A stretch of 64,000 nt of DNA. It comes from Nakazawaea peltata. Its lineage: Eukaryota; Ascomycota; Pichiomycetes; Alaninales; Pachysolenaceae. Both the position numbers and the translations under genes were made by a program. The DNA lies in NCBI GenBank assembly GCA_001599355.1, contig BCGQ01000009.1, positions 372,001 to 436,000 on the forward strand, read 5' to 3'. The first letter of the stretch is position 1; each line of letters opens with the position of its first letter. Positions 56,246 to 64,000 of the stretch are shown in pieces. The notes below the pieces were generated by a model, which was not told the origin of the DNA, made no database searches, and saw only the letters and a program-made list of their open reading frames with translations.

Positions 56246-56563
56246 TCAACACCTTAATAGTATATAACCACTTAGTTTCATAGATCATATTTAATATTTC
56301 ACCAGTATTGTAGGGTGCTCACGTCTTGATGATGTCGTAAACTCGTTTTCAACTGGAGTTGACTTCGGCTGTCGGTTATAAGTACGTCAGCTACGTTATT
56401 TTAGGGGTAACTTGGGGTAAATTAGGGATAATTAGGGATAATTTGGGGGTTATTACAAAATTAATAACAGGAACTCGTCCTAGACTTATATTCTCAAAGG
56501 GTATACATTATAGCAAACTAACATTAAAGCAATAGCAATTGAACTTGGTTTTCTTTTTTTATC
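56246..56563. other. Convergent MFS-cyclin intergene
   Basis: 318 bases with a G-run repeat that fits the G-quadruplex pattern on the plus strand. Nothing else was recognised. Confidence 0.6.
56404..56450 (+). repeat. G-run repeat fitting the G-quadruplex pattern
   Basis: Five runs of 3-5 G with linkers of 6-7 bases (TAACTT, TAAATTA, ATAATTA, ATAATTT). The middle unit, ATTAGGGATA, is repeated exactly twice. Confidence 0.7.
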
Positions 56564-57951
56564 TTACAATACAGGATCCATAATATCTTTACCCTCACCA
56601 TGAATCTTCTTAGCCCATTGTCTCAGCAATATACTAACTTTGAAGAACTTCTTACTGGCATATTTCTTAAAGAATTCTTCGTGAACAATTGGACCCACAA
56701 GGTAATCGATCAATAATTGACAACATTCCTTCATATCTTCCTCTGTATAACCTCCACTATAATGGATCAAATTACCATTCCAATCGAATCTACCTAACAT
56801 TTTTCTGGCTACATACATTGCCAGAGCCGAACATAATGATGGTAACATTCCAATGAATCTATAATCGATGACAGAAATTTCTAAAAGGTATTTTCCAATT
56901 GTTCTTGATTGAATATCATAATCATCGGCTTTAGAGATACGTCTCAAAAAATTCATTGGGTTTGGATAACTCAAATTGAATTCCAAAATTTCCAAAATAA
57001 ATCTTTCTGCTCCTAAAATATCATCTTCTGTGAACCCACCATCCGTTACATAAGCATAATTCTTAATAGATGGAGAGTAAACTTCTTCGTATTTTGCCAG
57101 GATGAAAAGAGATCCTGTGGCCAATAATTGTAACTTATCCACTTGCACGATCTCTTTTGACATGAATCTGTCCATTAAATTGATAGCCAAGAATAAAGTC
57201 TCTGGTAATAATCTAAATCTCATATGAACTTCGACCATCCAATCGACAAGGATCGATCTCATTCTTGGTTTCAAATTTTTCTGCCATGATAAATAGTTTT
57301 TATCTGGTAAAGTGTCAATTTCCAATTTGCTCAAATATTTGAAGATATCACCAACGTATTCACTCACCATCAATGGATCATCCAGGTCTTCGGCATCTAA
57401 ATCTTCCCAATAATAATCCACTTTAGGTCTCTTGAGTTCTTGGTATTCTAAAAGATTCGAAGCAGAATCGGTTGCCGTTCTCTTCAATGATAATCTTCTA
57501 TTCGATTCTGTATTTGTGATGTTCATAGCATCTTCATCTGCCTCCATTATTACAGCGTCGGTGTCATCCTTAACTGTGGATTCATCTTCGATAGGTCTTC
57601 TGCTCGATATCTCATGATCAACAGAGACAAATTGCAGCTTTGTGTTCTCTTTTATTATGTTCAACTTACTCTTCAGTTGTTGAGAATGTGGAAGGGCCAC
57701 CTTATTGGTCTCGCTGTGAGAATACACAAGGCCCGATCCAGGCAGAGTATTAGATCTATCACCCAATACAGATCTTCTTGGTCTTTCTTCGAGATGAGTC
57801 TTGGATCTCGTTACACGAGACGAAGAGTACAAATTCTCGTCATTGGTTAAAGAATTACGAGTCGATTCCTAGGTTTGTTAGTATGAGGTCTGGATCTGGA
57901 TCAAGCCGGCGCTGCCACCTCTAACTCCAATTAAATACTTACTGAAGCCAT
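56564..57951 (-). CDS. B-type mitotic cyclin
   Basis: Spliced gene with exon 1 at 57943-57951 (only ATG GCT TCA) and exon 2 at 56564-57868, 437 residues. Clb2/Clb4-like mitotic cyclin that activates Cdc28/Cdk1. A destruction box RSVLGDRSN lies at residues 35-43 (RxxLxxxxN), right for APC-dependent destruction. Cyclin N-box at about 165-295: MRSILVDWMVEVHMRFRLLPETLFLAINLMDRFMS, then ATGSLFILAKYEEVYSPSIKNYAYVTDG and ILEFNLSYPNPMNFLRRIS. The cyclin C-domain follows to about 415. Sc Clb2 has 491 residues. It cannot be assigned to Clb2 or Clb4 by eye. Without the intron the frame would have no ATG in the right place. Confidence 0.92.
57869..57942 (-). other. Cyclin gene intron, 74 nt, after a 9-nt coding exon
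   Basis: On the minus strand it begins GTAAGT, carries TACTAAC and ends AACCTAG. Phase 0. It joins MAS to ESTRNSL. Confidence 0.88.
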
Positions 57952-58802
57952 CTTAATATGATTATGCTGGATAAGATGTCTGATATGCAAATTAAGTTGT
58001 CTGGATCTACCTTATTAATATGAGTTATGAATTGTGATTCGAGATGGATCAAGCGAAGGAATGGATTGCTATTAAAATGTCGATTGAAAGCAAAAGGGAG
58101 TCGAGTCGTGTCGTTCTAGATCTCTTTCAACTATCTCCTCAACCTCTTTGCTCTCTTGATTATCCAATATCAACTAGTATTTGAAAAAAGTAAAACAAAA
58201 TGAAATTTAAAATTTTACCTCACCTTCTGCCTCCTTCTTTACTACTGAGAAAACACGATTCCTTGTTAGGAAATACCAAAACACGAACACAAATAAAAAC
58301 AACACCAAACGATGCGTGGATTTCCTTATTTGGATTTGGGTGTGCACGACTATTTTGTAAGGGGTGCGCAACTTGAGGAATAGAGGGAGAGTATGAAAAT
58401 TACTAGCTGCACTGTAATGGAGTTAACTTACTTAGGGGGACACTGAAAGATACCCTCGATAAAAGGGAGAAATCGTGGCTCTATCAAAGAATTATAATTT
58501 GTAAATTGCTCATCAAATAAGACTCTTATCAAGTAGTTCAAATATTCCACCAATTTTGATAAATATTCACAATATCTGTGATTTTGTCTCCTCACCCCTG
58601 TCTACTCTCATCAGATCCCCATTCTTCCTTCCCCCTCACTCTCTCTTTATCTCTATCCCACCCCCTCCTCCCTTCCCCTTCCTCCCCTTTCATCTTCACT
58701 CAATCTCCGCTTAGAATCGCTTGGAAAAAATCCGATCAAATAGATAGAAATTCTCCATACTTAAAAAGTTACCTTCTCTACACCAACCCCTACCACCTCA
58801 CA
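57952..58802. other. Divergent promoter region of the cyclin and DUF2470 genes
   Basis: 851 bases. It holds the TTTGGGTGTGCACGACT motif at 58335 and a long pyrimidine tract at 58590-58700 before the DUF2470 gene. In-frame codons upstream of 58803 come from the tract and are not counted as coding. Confidence 0.55.
58335..58351 (+). promoter_or_regulatory. Recurrent motif TTTGGGTGTGCACGACT
   Basis: 17 bases identical to the copy at 37302. Lies 384 bp upstream of the cyclin gene start and 450 bp upstream of the DUF2470 gene. Confidence 0.5.
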
Positions 58803-59456
58803 ATGGCCTCTGAAGCTCAAACAAGAATTTTAAATCATATGAACAGCTCTCATAAGTTGCTGATCGAAGATTATTTAGCTGTCTACGGTGATGTCCTGAT
58901 CAATTCCAAGATCAGTAACATCAAGATGAAGTCGATCGAATTAGACCATATGGAAATCAGCTTCAATCATGACGACATCGAGTTCCCAATTGAAAAACCA
59001 ATTGTTTTCGATCCTCCAATGGAATCTTTCAAGGATCTGAGGGTCAGATTAGTTGATATGCTGAAAAAGCTGGCTCTGGACAGAGGTTTCTCTCATATTC
59101 AAATCTCAGATATGACTTACCCTTCCACTATCCCTGAGTATGGTATCATATTTTTGGTGGGACTCTGCTTTTTAAGTGCTTTCTATCCATACTTGGTATT
59201 TGACTGTTTCCTTAACTACTTACATCTTCCATCATCAGTCCTCTCATTTTTATATAATTATAGAATTTCCTTCGCCATAGGGGGATTTTTGATCCATGTG
59301 ATCGAATTACAGTTCGTTTTGATGCCAAAATTAAGACGTTACCGTGTCCCTACAGATTACAAAATCGAATGGATCATTTTCTGTCTCCTTGACGGGATCT
59401 TCTCTATCACCAGATTCAATCGTCTCATCGATGCCGCCGAGAATGGCAAGCACTGA
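58803..59456 (+). CDS. DUF2470 protein with membrane segments
   Basis: 217 residues. The N-terminal 85 residues are a DUF2470 domain (ILNHMNSSHKLLIEDYLAVYG), related to the haem-binding end of HugZ-type proteins. Three or four membrane segments follow: GIIFLVGLCFLSAFYPYLVFDCFLNYL, FAIGGFLIHVIELQFVLM and IEWIIFCLLDGIFSI. This layout, DUF2470 plus a DUF4499-like membrane part, is known in fungi but has no firm function. The ATG after a pyrimidine-rich leader was taken (ACAATGGCC, a good context) because upstream frame is low-complexity. In the same direction as LOC1. Confidence 0.75.
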   Translation: MASEAQTRILNHMNSSHKLLIEDYLAVYGDVLINSKISNIKMKSIELDHMEISFNHDDIEFPIEKPIVFDPPMESFKDLRVRLVDMLKKLALDRGFSHIQISDMTYPSTIPEYGIIFLVGLCFLSAFYPYLVFDCFLNYLHLPSSVLSFLYNYRISFAIGGFLIHVIELQFVLMPKLRRYRVPTDYKIEWIIFCLLDGIFSITRFNRLIDAAENGKH

Positions 59457-59475
59457 TCAATATTCAATACTATCC

Positions 59476-59476
59476 N
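59476..59476. other. Ambiguous base N
   Basis: One undetermined base in the DUF2470-LOC1 intergene. It affects no coding sequence. Confidence 0.99.
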
Positions 59477-59530
59477 CCTTTATTTGATATTCTGTAAACG
59501 ACCTTTTTTATATGCCCTTCCTTTTTTTTT

Positions 59531-59574
59531 CACGTGAAAATTTTTTTTTTTTTTTTTTATTTTTTAGAGATGAG
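59531..59574 (+). promoter_or_regulatory. LOC1 promoter: CACGTG, RRPE-like and PAC sites
   Basis: An E-box CACGTG (59531-59536) overlaps a TGAAAATTTTT RRPE-like site (59535-59545). A PAC core GATGAG follows at 59569-59574, 62 bp before the start codon. RRPE and PAC together mark ribosome-biogenesis genes in yeasts; CACGTG is a Cbf1 or Tye7 site. Confidence 0.6.
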
Positions 59575-59635
59575 GTTGATGGTTGGAGTTGAAGAGACGA
59601 CTGTTTGAGAGAAGTGTACAGGTATAGACGTTAAT

Positions 59636-60247
59636 ATGGCACCAAAACAGAGCAAGACCGCCAAAAGAGCGAAAACTCAAAATAAAACCAGACAAGTTGA
59701 GTCAGAAGTTCAGACTGACTCTCTTCTGAGAAATCTCTTACTGAATCAACCTAATTTGACACCAAAGTCTACTAAGCCAAAGGAGAGTAAGAGTCGTGAA
59801 AAGAAAAGATTGAAGAAAATCAGCTTGTACGGAAAGAAATCCACCAAAGAATATGACGAGAAGGATTTGGATATCCCAAAATTGAACAAACTGATTAATC
59901 CAGGTGTGATAGTTAAGAAGGGGAAGAAGAAGGGGAAGAAGTTTATTGATGATAATGATAGTCTCACTTTGACGAGATTAATTAAACAAATTAATGACTC
60001 AAAAGACTCTCTTGATGAAAGTAAATTGGAAAAGCTGAAAAGATTGGAAGAAATCAGAGAATTGAAGCGTCAAGAATTGGAGAGAAAAGAGAAGGAGAAA
60101 CTGTCTAAAGTAGAGGACAAGAAACTTGAGTTGAAGAATAAGGCCAGTCTGGCTAGACTTCTGAGAAGAAAGAATGCTAAAGCTCTTACGAAGGCTACTG
60201 CTGCAGGAGAAGTTTCTTCCAAGAAGAAGAAGGTCTCTTTTGCTTAA
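59636..60247 (+). CDS. LOC1: Loc1, 60S assembly and ASH1 mRNA localisation factor
   Basis: 203 residues; S. cerevisiae Loc1 has 204. Nucleolar RNA-binding protein needed for 60S assembly and for ASH1 mRNA localisation. It matches over most of its length: [75 protein letters not shown], and the end KKKKVSFA. Very Lys-rich, mostly helical with no folded domain. Two CTG codons fall on family Ala: 59891 (LNRAIVPG) and 60035 (EKARRLEEI). The promoter has PAC, RRPE-like and CACGTG sites. Convergent with the GH92 gene, 25 bp between stops. Confidence 0.95.
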   Translation: MAPKQSKTAKRAKTQNKTRQVESEVQTDSLLRNLLLNQPNLTPKSTKPKESKSREKKRLKKISLYGKKSTKEYDEKDLDIPKLNKLINPGVIVKKGKKKGKKFIDDNDSLTLTRLIKQINDSKDSLDESKLEKLKRLEEIRELKRQELERKEKEKLSKVEDKKLELKNKASLARLLRRKNAKALTKATAAGEVSSKKKKVSFA

Positions 60248-60272
60248 TTCCCATTTGTATATTATGATTGCA

Positions 60273-62672
60273 TTAAACTGTTCCTATAAAATCGTATTCT
60301 GTAGTTGAGTTGACCGGGTGTGTCACCTTGAATATAGTACCATTTGAGTTGGTGTATTTTTCGTAATGTCCTGGACTTGGCGGTTCTGAATCTTGTTCCC
60401 ATTGAACCGGATTTGGTCCAAGTTCGAAATGTAACCATGTACTTTTAGCATCTTTTGGGAATAATTCATCATGGGTCAACCAATTGCGGTACAAACGAAC
60501 ACCATTCAAGATGACACTCTCGACATAATAATCCGAAGTGAAATTGAGACTGTTAGCAGTGACTTCTAATATCGACCCATCTCTCTTTATAGAACTATAT
60601 GGCAAGAATGGAGACAGCATTAAATAAGTCGTAGTCCCCAGAATTGGATACAACCCGATCATTGACCAGTATAACCACAGCTGCATAGCACCGGCATCGG
60701 AGTTTCCTGGTAATCCAGCAGGCCCAAGATGGTAATGGGTATTAATAAGGTATCTTATGGTCTCTACCGTCTTGTACTGTTGGTTTACGAAATTATAAAG
60801 AAAGGGGGTTAGGAAACTTGGCTCATTTCCGATATCGGCAAATGCTCGACCATTGAGACCAAACATATCGTCTAGTCTTCGTACGAAGGTGTCATTGTCA
60901 CCAATGAAATTATGAAGACTCTTTATATCATGAGGAACAGCCCATCCATATTCGATAGGTAAACCTTCATATTCGTCTTCTCTCCAATAACAATTTCCAC
61001 AATGAAGGGGGTCATAGTTAAAAGTGTCAAATTCACCATTGGCTTTCTTGGGTTGAACAAATCCTGTATAATCTAATTCTGGACTCGTAGCATTGAAATT
61101 CCAAATGTTTTGCCAATTCAGTGAGCGATCAAGAAACTTGGCCAGTTCTTCTTCTTTACCCAAAGCTTTAGCAATTACACTGATTGCGTAATCATTATAA
61201 GAATATTCCAAAGTTCTAGTGACGGATCTGGTGAAATTTCTAGTGACATATCCATATTCTATCCATTCCAATACACCCCCACGACCTTCTTTAGTAGACA
61301 GTTCAGGACTATAAGAATCATATATATATGGCAGAACTTCTTCGGCATCTTTTTTCATGGCCAGAAGCAGATCATTCCAATTAATATGACCATCATCGAT
61401 ACCTTTCAAATACAGGTCCAGAATCAATATCTCAGCATTACTACCACCTTGGGTTCTTCCATTCTGATTCAGAGATCTTCCATCTGGCATATACCCATCA
61501 TACCTATAAATATCGATGAGACTTCTAATTAACTCGGCACCTCTTTGAGGATTCAAAACATTATATAATGGGTTCAAACATCTGAAAGTGTCCCAAATAG
61601 TGAACCAATCATCGTAATATGGTTCTGAGGAATTCCAGCCTGGGTTCTCTCCTGTTCTCTCACTTGGTAATAAATGGGCTCCATAAAGCAGGGTGTATAT
61701 CATTTGGGCTACTGTCTCATTATCAGTAGCTATATCTACCTTATTGAAAACTTCATCTTTCCACCTTTGTTTGGAATTCTCCAATACCAGATCGAAATCA
61801 TACTCATTGATCTCGCCAATATTCTGACACAGCTTTGCCTCAGATTTAAATGAAATTCCAACTCGACTTTTAATATGTTTAGTTCCCTTGGGGAATTTGA
61901 AAACTAATCCCATAGATCCATCTTTCTTATCTGAAGATACTCTATAATTATTTTCCGTGGCCACTTGATCTTGGAATCCTGATATTGTTTCTATTGGGGT
62001 ATCAAAATCTCCACAGAAGAAAATACTCCATGGATCTTGTTCTCCCCACCCCCCTGTTAATGTGGTGTTCCCTGTATAATACTTAAATGAAGTTGAATTA
62101 TTTTCAAAATGGGCTTCTACATGACCCCCTACAAAATATTGTGTCCACCATGGCCTCTGAGGGGCTATCAAATGCAGCGAACCATTCACGATAATTTGGA
62201 TATCCTGCTCTGTATTATTAAAATGGTACTGGTAAATTCCAGACCTATTCAGCAGAGCTAATTCGACGTCAATTCCAGAATCGAAAAATGTATGATAATA
62301 TCCAGGATACGCTTCATCTGGTTTTAAATTTCTAGTTTGGTACAGTTGGGTAGTATAATCGATATTTCCAACATATGGAAGTTGCAGAGCGACTCCATAT
62401 TGAGGCAGCCCTCCAGTTCCGGATTCGTGCATCATAGAAATAGCCACCACTTTCCCTTCTGGAGCATATCCAGAATACAGATCTCCAAAGGGGTAATCTA
62501 TGACGTCGACCCCCATTTTGACCATTCCAAAAGGTCTGGTAGAACCGGGGAAAACATTTCCTCCATTGATGGTGCCAAAGAAAGGGTCAACCATCAGAGC
62601 TGGATCTTTAAAAGAGAAAGAATCTACCAATCCGAACCATATCAGAAGCAGTATAACTAACATTTTGCCCAT
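60273..62672 (-). CDS. GH92 alpha-1,2-mannosidase, secreted
   Basis: 799 residues from MGKMLVILLLIWFGLVDSFSF, a signal peptide of about 20 residues. GH92 enzymes are exo-alpha-mannosidases, calcium dependent, and trim mannose from mannoproteins or N-glycans. Signatures: DPFFGTINGGNVFPGSTRPFGMVKMG at the start, GYAPEGKVVAISMMHESGTG, YDDWFTIWDTFRCLNPL and the GNSDAGAMQ.WLYWSMIGLYP motif near the end. The CTG at 60678-60680 stands where the family has Ala (GQMSAW). Many NxS/T sites suggest heavy N-glycosylation. Common in bacteria and filamentous fungi and absent from S. cerevisiae. The neighbouring partial gene is a paralogue. Confidence 0.92.
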   Translation of the reverse strand: MGKMLVILLLIWFGLVDSFSFKDPALMVDPFFGTINGGNVFPGSTRPFGMVKMGVDVIDYPFGDLYSGYAPEGKVVAISMMHESGTGGLPQYGVALQLPYVGNIDYTTQLYQTRNLKPDEAYPGYYHTFFDSGIDVELALLNRSGIYQYHFNNTEQDIQIIVNGSLHLIAPQRPWWTQYFVGGHVEAHFENNSTSFKYYTGNTTLTGGWGEQDPWSIFFCGDFDTPIETISGFQDQVATENNYRVSSDKKDGSMGLVFKFPKGTKHIKSRVGISFKSEAKLCQNIGEINEYDFDLVLENSKQRWKDEVFNKVDIATDNETVAQMIYTLLYGAHLLPSERTGENPGWNSSEPYYDDWFTIWDTFRCLNPLYNVLNPQRGAELIRSLIDIYRYDGYMPDGRSLNQNGRTQGGSNAEILILDLYLKGIDDGHINWNDLLLAMKKDAEEVLPYIYDSYSPELSTKEGRGGVLEWIEYGYVTRNFTRSVTRTLEYSYNDYAISVIAKALGKEEELAKFLDRSLNWQNIWNFNATSPELDYTGFVQPKKANGEFDTFNYDPLHCGNCYWREDEYEGLPIEYGWAVPHDIKSLHNFIGDNDTFVRRLDDMFGLNGRAFADIGNEPSFLTPFLYNFVNQQYKTVETIRYLINTHYHLGPAGLPGNSDAGAMQLWLYWSMIGLYPILGTTTYLMLSPFLPYSSIKRDGSILEVTANSLNFTSDYYVESVILNGVRLYRNWLTHDELFPKDAKSTWLHFELGPNPVQWEQDSEPPSPGHYEKYTNSNGTIFKVTHPVNSTTEYDFIGTV

Positions 62673-62856
62673 CAAAAGACTAACAAAATTAATATCTTTA
62701 CTACACGAAAATATATATATAAAATTCTAACATTTGAACTAATTGTTGGTGTAATCCCCTCACCTCTCATTAAGCTGTCCCGTTATTATCTGATTATTTG
62801 GATGCTTCTGTAAGCTTATAAAAAAGGGATATTATTTTTGTATGTGAGTACGATTA

Positions 62857-62876
62857 TTGCCCTTTTTGAAGGGCAA
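62857..62876. promoter_or_regulatory. Inverted repeat TTGCCCTT-TTTG-AAGGGCAA
   Basis: Perfect 8-bp arms around a 4-base loop, 185 bp upstream of the GH92 start. Confidence 0.5.
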
Positions 62877-62961
62877 GTTTTCGTCAATACAATAAAAACA
62901 TTGCTTTTTTTCGATTAAAGCTTTTTTGATTGTATTTTAGTGTGGGAAAAGGGAGTGAGAA

Positions 62962-62980
62962 AAGGGCATTTTATGCCCTT
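62962..62980. promoter_or_regulatory. Inverted repeat AAGGGCA-TTTTA-TGCCCTT
   Basis: Perfect 7-bp arms with the same GCCCTT/AAGGGC half-sites as the previous one but in reversed order, 86 bp further from the GH92 gene. Confidence 0.5.
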
Positions 62981-63477
62981 AAAAACTGAAGTGAGGCATA
63001 TTTTTTTAGATTATACAAAAATATGTAATATTTAGAAGCACTGTAAGTAGACTTTCCGCGATATTATGACCCCCCAACAGCTGATCCTTCCTAATCTGGT
63101 TTTGGTCATCCCTAGATTTCCAAGACTTCTCCGGGATCTAACAGCGTCTAATAGTCTTGTCAACCGCTTTTCTTATATTGTATTCTTCTGCTTTTCGCGT
63201 TAATATGTATAGACGAACGCGGGGCTTCCCTCAGACAATAGACCTTGAACATTTTAGTACTACAACTGGGGCGTCAGACGTGCATACGATTGTGTTAGAG
63301 ATACGCTTACAGAATATAGAGTGACCAGTATTCTTTAGTTATTCACGCATTATTTTTTAGCTGCTTAGAATGGGTACAGATCTAAAATAGTCTGGATTTT
63401 TAGGCAGAATTTTAGATAAGCCTAGTGAGTCGTGTGAGTGGACCTTCTCATACATTGTGTATTCTCCATCCTCGATA

Positions 63478-63559
63478 CATTCTCCATTCTCCATTTTCCA
63501 TTCTCCATTCTCCATTCTCCACTCCCATTCCCTTACATTCTCCATTCTCCATTCTCCAT
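63478..63559 (+). repeat. 7-bp minisatellite CATTCTC, about 10 copies
   Basis: Runs of CATTCTC interrupted by variants (CATTTTC, CACTCCCATTCCCTTA). Flanking single copies lie at 63471 and 63465. Confidence 0.85.
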
Positions 63560-63683
63560 GCATTGTACATTCCCATAGATTCTAACCTCCATCTCTCCCT
63601 TCCATACAATACTCTCCCCTACATTCCTACACTCTCTATATTAATTATCTATCTCGTTATAAGCTAAGATTTCTAAATAAATA

Positions 63684-64000
63684 TTAAATTAAAGAGTAAT
63701 GACCTGGACTTGGTGGAACATCTCCAGATTCCCAAACTGTTGGTTCACTACCTAACTCGAAATGAATAGAACCTCCATGAGCAAACAAATCCTCATGGCT
63801 GACCCAGTTCTTATTCCATCTTTGACCATTGACAGTAACAGATTGGACATAGAAATCGGTCTCAAAGTTATCACTATTAGCAGTGATTTGTAATTTTCTA
63901 TTTCTGTCACCATCGACGTAGATAGTAACAGAAGGAGCAAATGGAGCCAGAAGTAAGTATGTAGAAGTAGCAGAGACAGGGTAAATACCAATCAAAGACC
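63684..64000 (-). CDS. Second GH92 alpha-mannosidase, C-terminal end only
   Basis: The last 104 codons of a gene whose start lies beyond the window. LIGIYPVSATSTYLLLAPFAPSV matches MIGLYPILGTTTYLMLSPFLPYS of the neighbour; NWVSHEDLF matches NWLTHDELF; FELGSEPTVWESGDVPPSPGHY matches FELGPNPVQWEQDSEPPSPGHY. It ends at SLI, about 20 residues sooner than the neighbour. Tandem paralogue in the same orientation, diverged well beyond a recent duplication. The rest of the gene must be seen to judge whether it is whole. Confidence 0.85.
   Translation of the reverse strand, partial: SLIGIYPVSATSTYLLLAPFAPSVTIYVDGDRNRKLQITANSDNFETDFYVQSVTVNGQRWNKNWVSHEDLFAHGGSIHFELGSEPTVWESGDVPPSPGHYSLI

Larger units (their letters stand above)
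62673..63683. other. Intergene between the two GH92 genes
   Basis: 1011 bases. It holds two small hairpins with GCCCTT/AAGGGC arms (62857, 62962), upstream of the first gene, and a CATTCTC minisatellite (63478) near the second. No gene or RNA was recognised. Confidence 0.6.

Noticed and set aside
1-64000. CUG-Ser code (Candida/Debaryomyces clade) as explanation of odd CTG sites
   Set aside because: CTG sites align to Ala in motifs where Ser is not usual (IKRASPSKG, YAMKVLKK, LALEYLH, TAHHL), and only weakly to Ser in one septin column that is also Ala in many septins.
1-64000. tRNA, rRNA, CRISPR, transposon, LTR or other virus-derived elements
   Set aside because: No GGTTCRANYCC T-loop with matching arms, no terminal repeats with target duplications, and no reverse transcriptase, integrase or transposase motifs were seen in any reading frame.

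Overview
This is 64 kb of yeast nuclear DNA (budding yeasts, Saccharomycotina). Intergenic regions are short, genes lie on both strands, and the five introns found are short (53-74 nt), sit near the start codon, begin GTAAGT or GTGAGT and carry a TACTAAC branch point. Thirty-six protein genes are called, 34 complete and two cut by the window ends. No rRNA, tRNA, transposon or virus-derived element was seen.

The main result concerns the genetic code. CTG codons fall again and again on sites where the protein family has an invariant or near-invariant alanine: the Ala before the ATP-binding lysine of protein kinase A, the IKRASPSKG, GASAISVLTEP and EAR motifs of indole-glycerol-phosphate synthase, TAHHL of dihydroorotase, PVIAKAD of septins, LNRAIVPG and EKARRLEEI of Loc1, AGRDA of cytochrome b5 and MxAW of GH92 mannosidase. 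Conserved leucines use TTG, TTA, CTT or CTC. This points to a CUG-Ala clade yeast (Nakazawaea, Peterozyma or Pachysolen). Leu written at CTG positions in any standard-code translation should be read as Ala.

Layout. 1-9.7 kb: RFC1 (partial), RUD3, AIM41, a DUF4336-like protein, a divergent TRM1-like gene and CRM1. 9.7-16.4 kb: a Zn2Cys6 regulator, HIS2, URA4 and a BTB protein. 16.6-31 kb: a very large NUM1, RPN13, a CinA-like protein and DCK1. 31-37.2 kb: ACP1, MRP49, a small unknown gene, MRPL38, KRE9, RFA3 and TRP3. 37.5-46.1 kb: CYB2, a biotin/pantothenate-type transporter, ZRT3, a mitochondrial helical protein and a probable myristoylated protein. 46.6-60.3 kb: a PKA catalytic subunit, DOA1, SAC1, CDC11, an MFS transporter, a B-type cyclin, a DUF2470 protein and LOC1. 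60.3-64 kb: two GH92 alpha-mannosidase genes in tandem, the second cut by the window end.

The genes are ordinary chromosomal housekeeping genes and are not a cluster. Recognisable promoter sites fit gene roles: MCB boxes at the replication genes RFC1 and RFA3, a Gcn4 site at TRP3, PAC/RRPE/E-box at LOC1, PAC at the TRM1-like gene and a CArG/Mcm1 box at the BTB gene. An unexplained GTGCAC-centred motif recurs in four intergenic regions.
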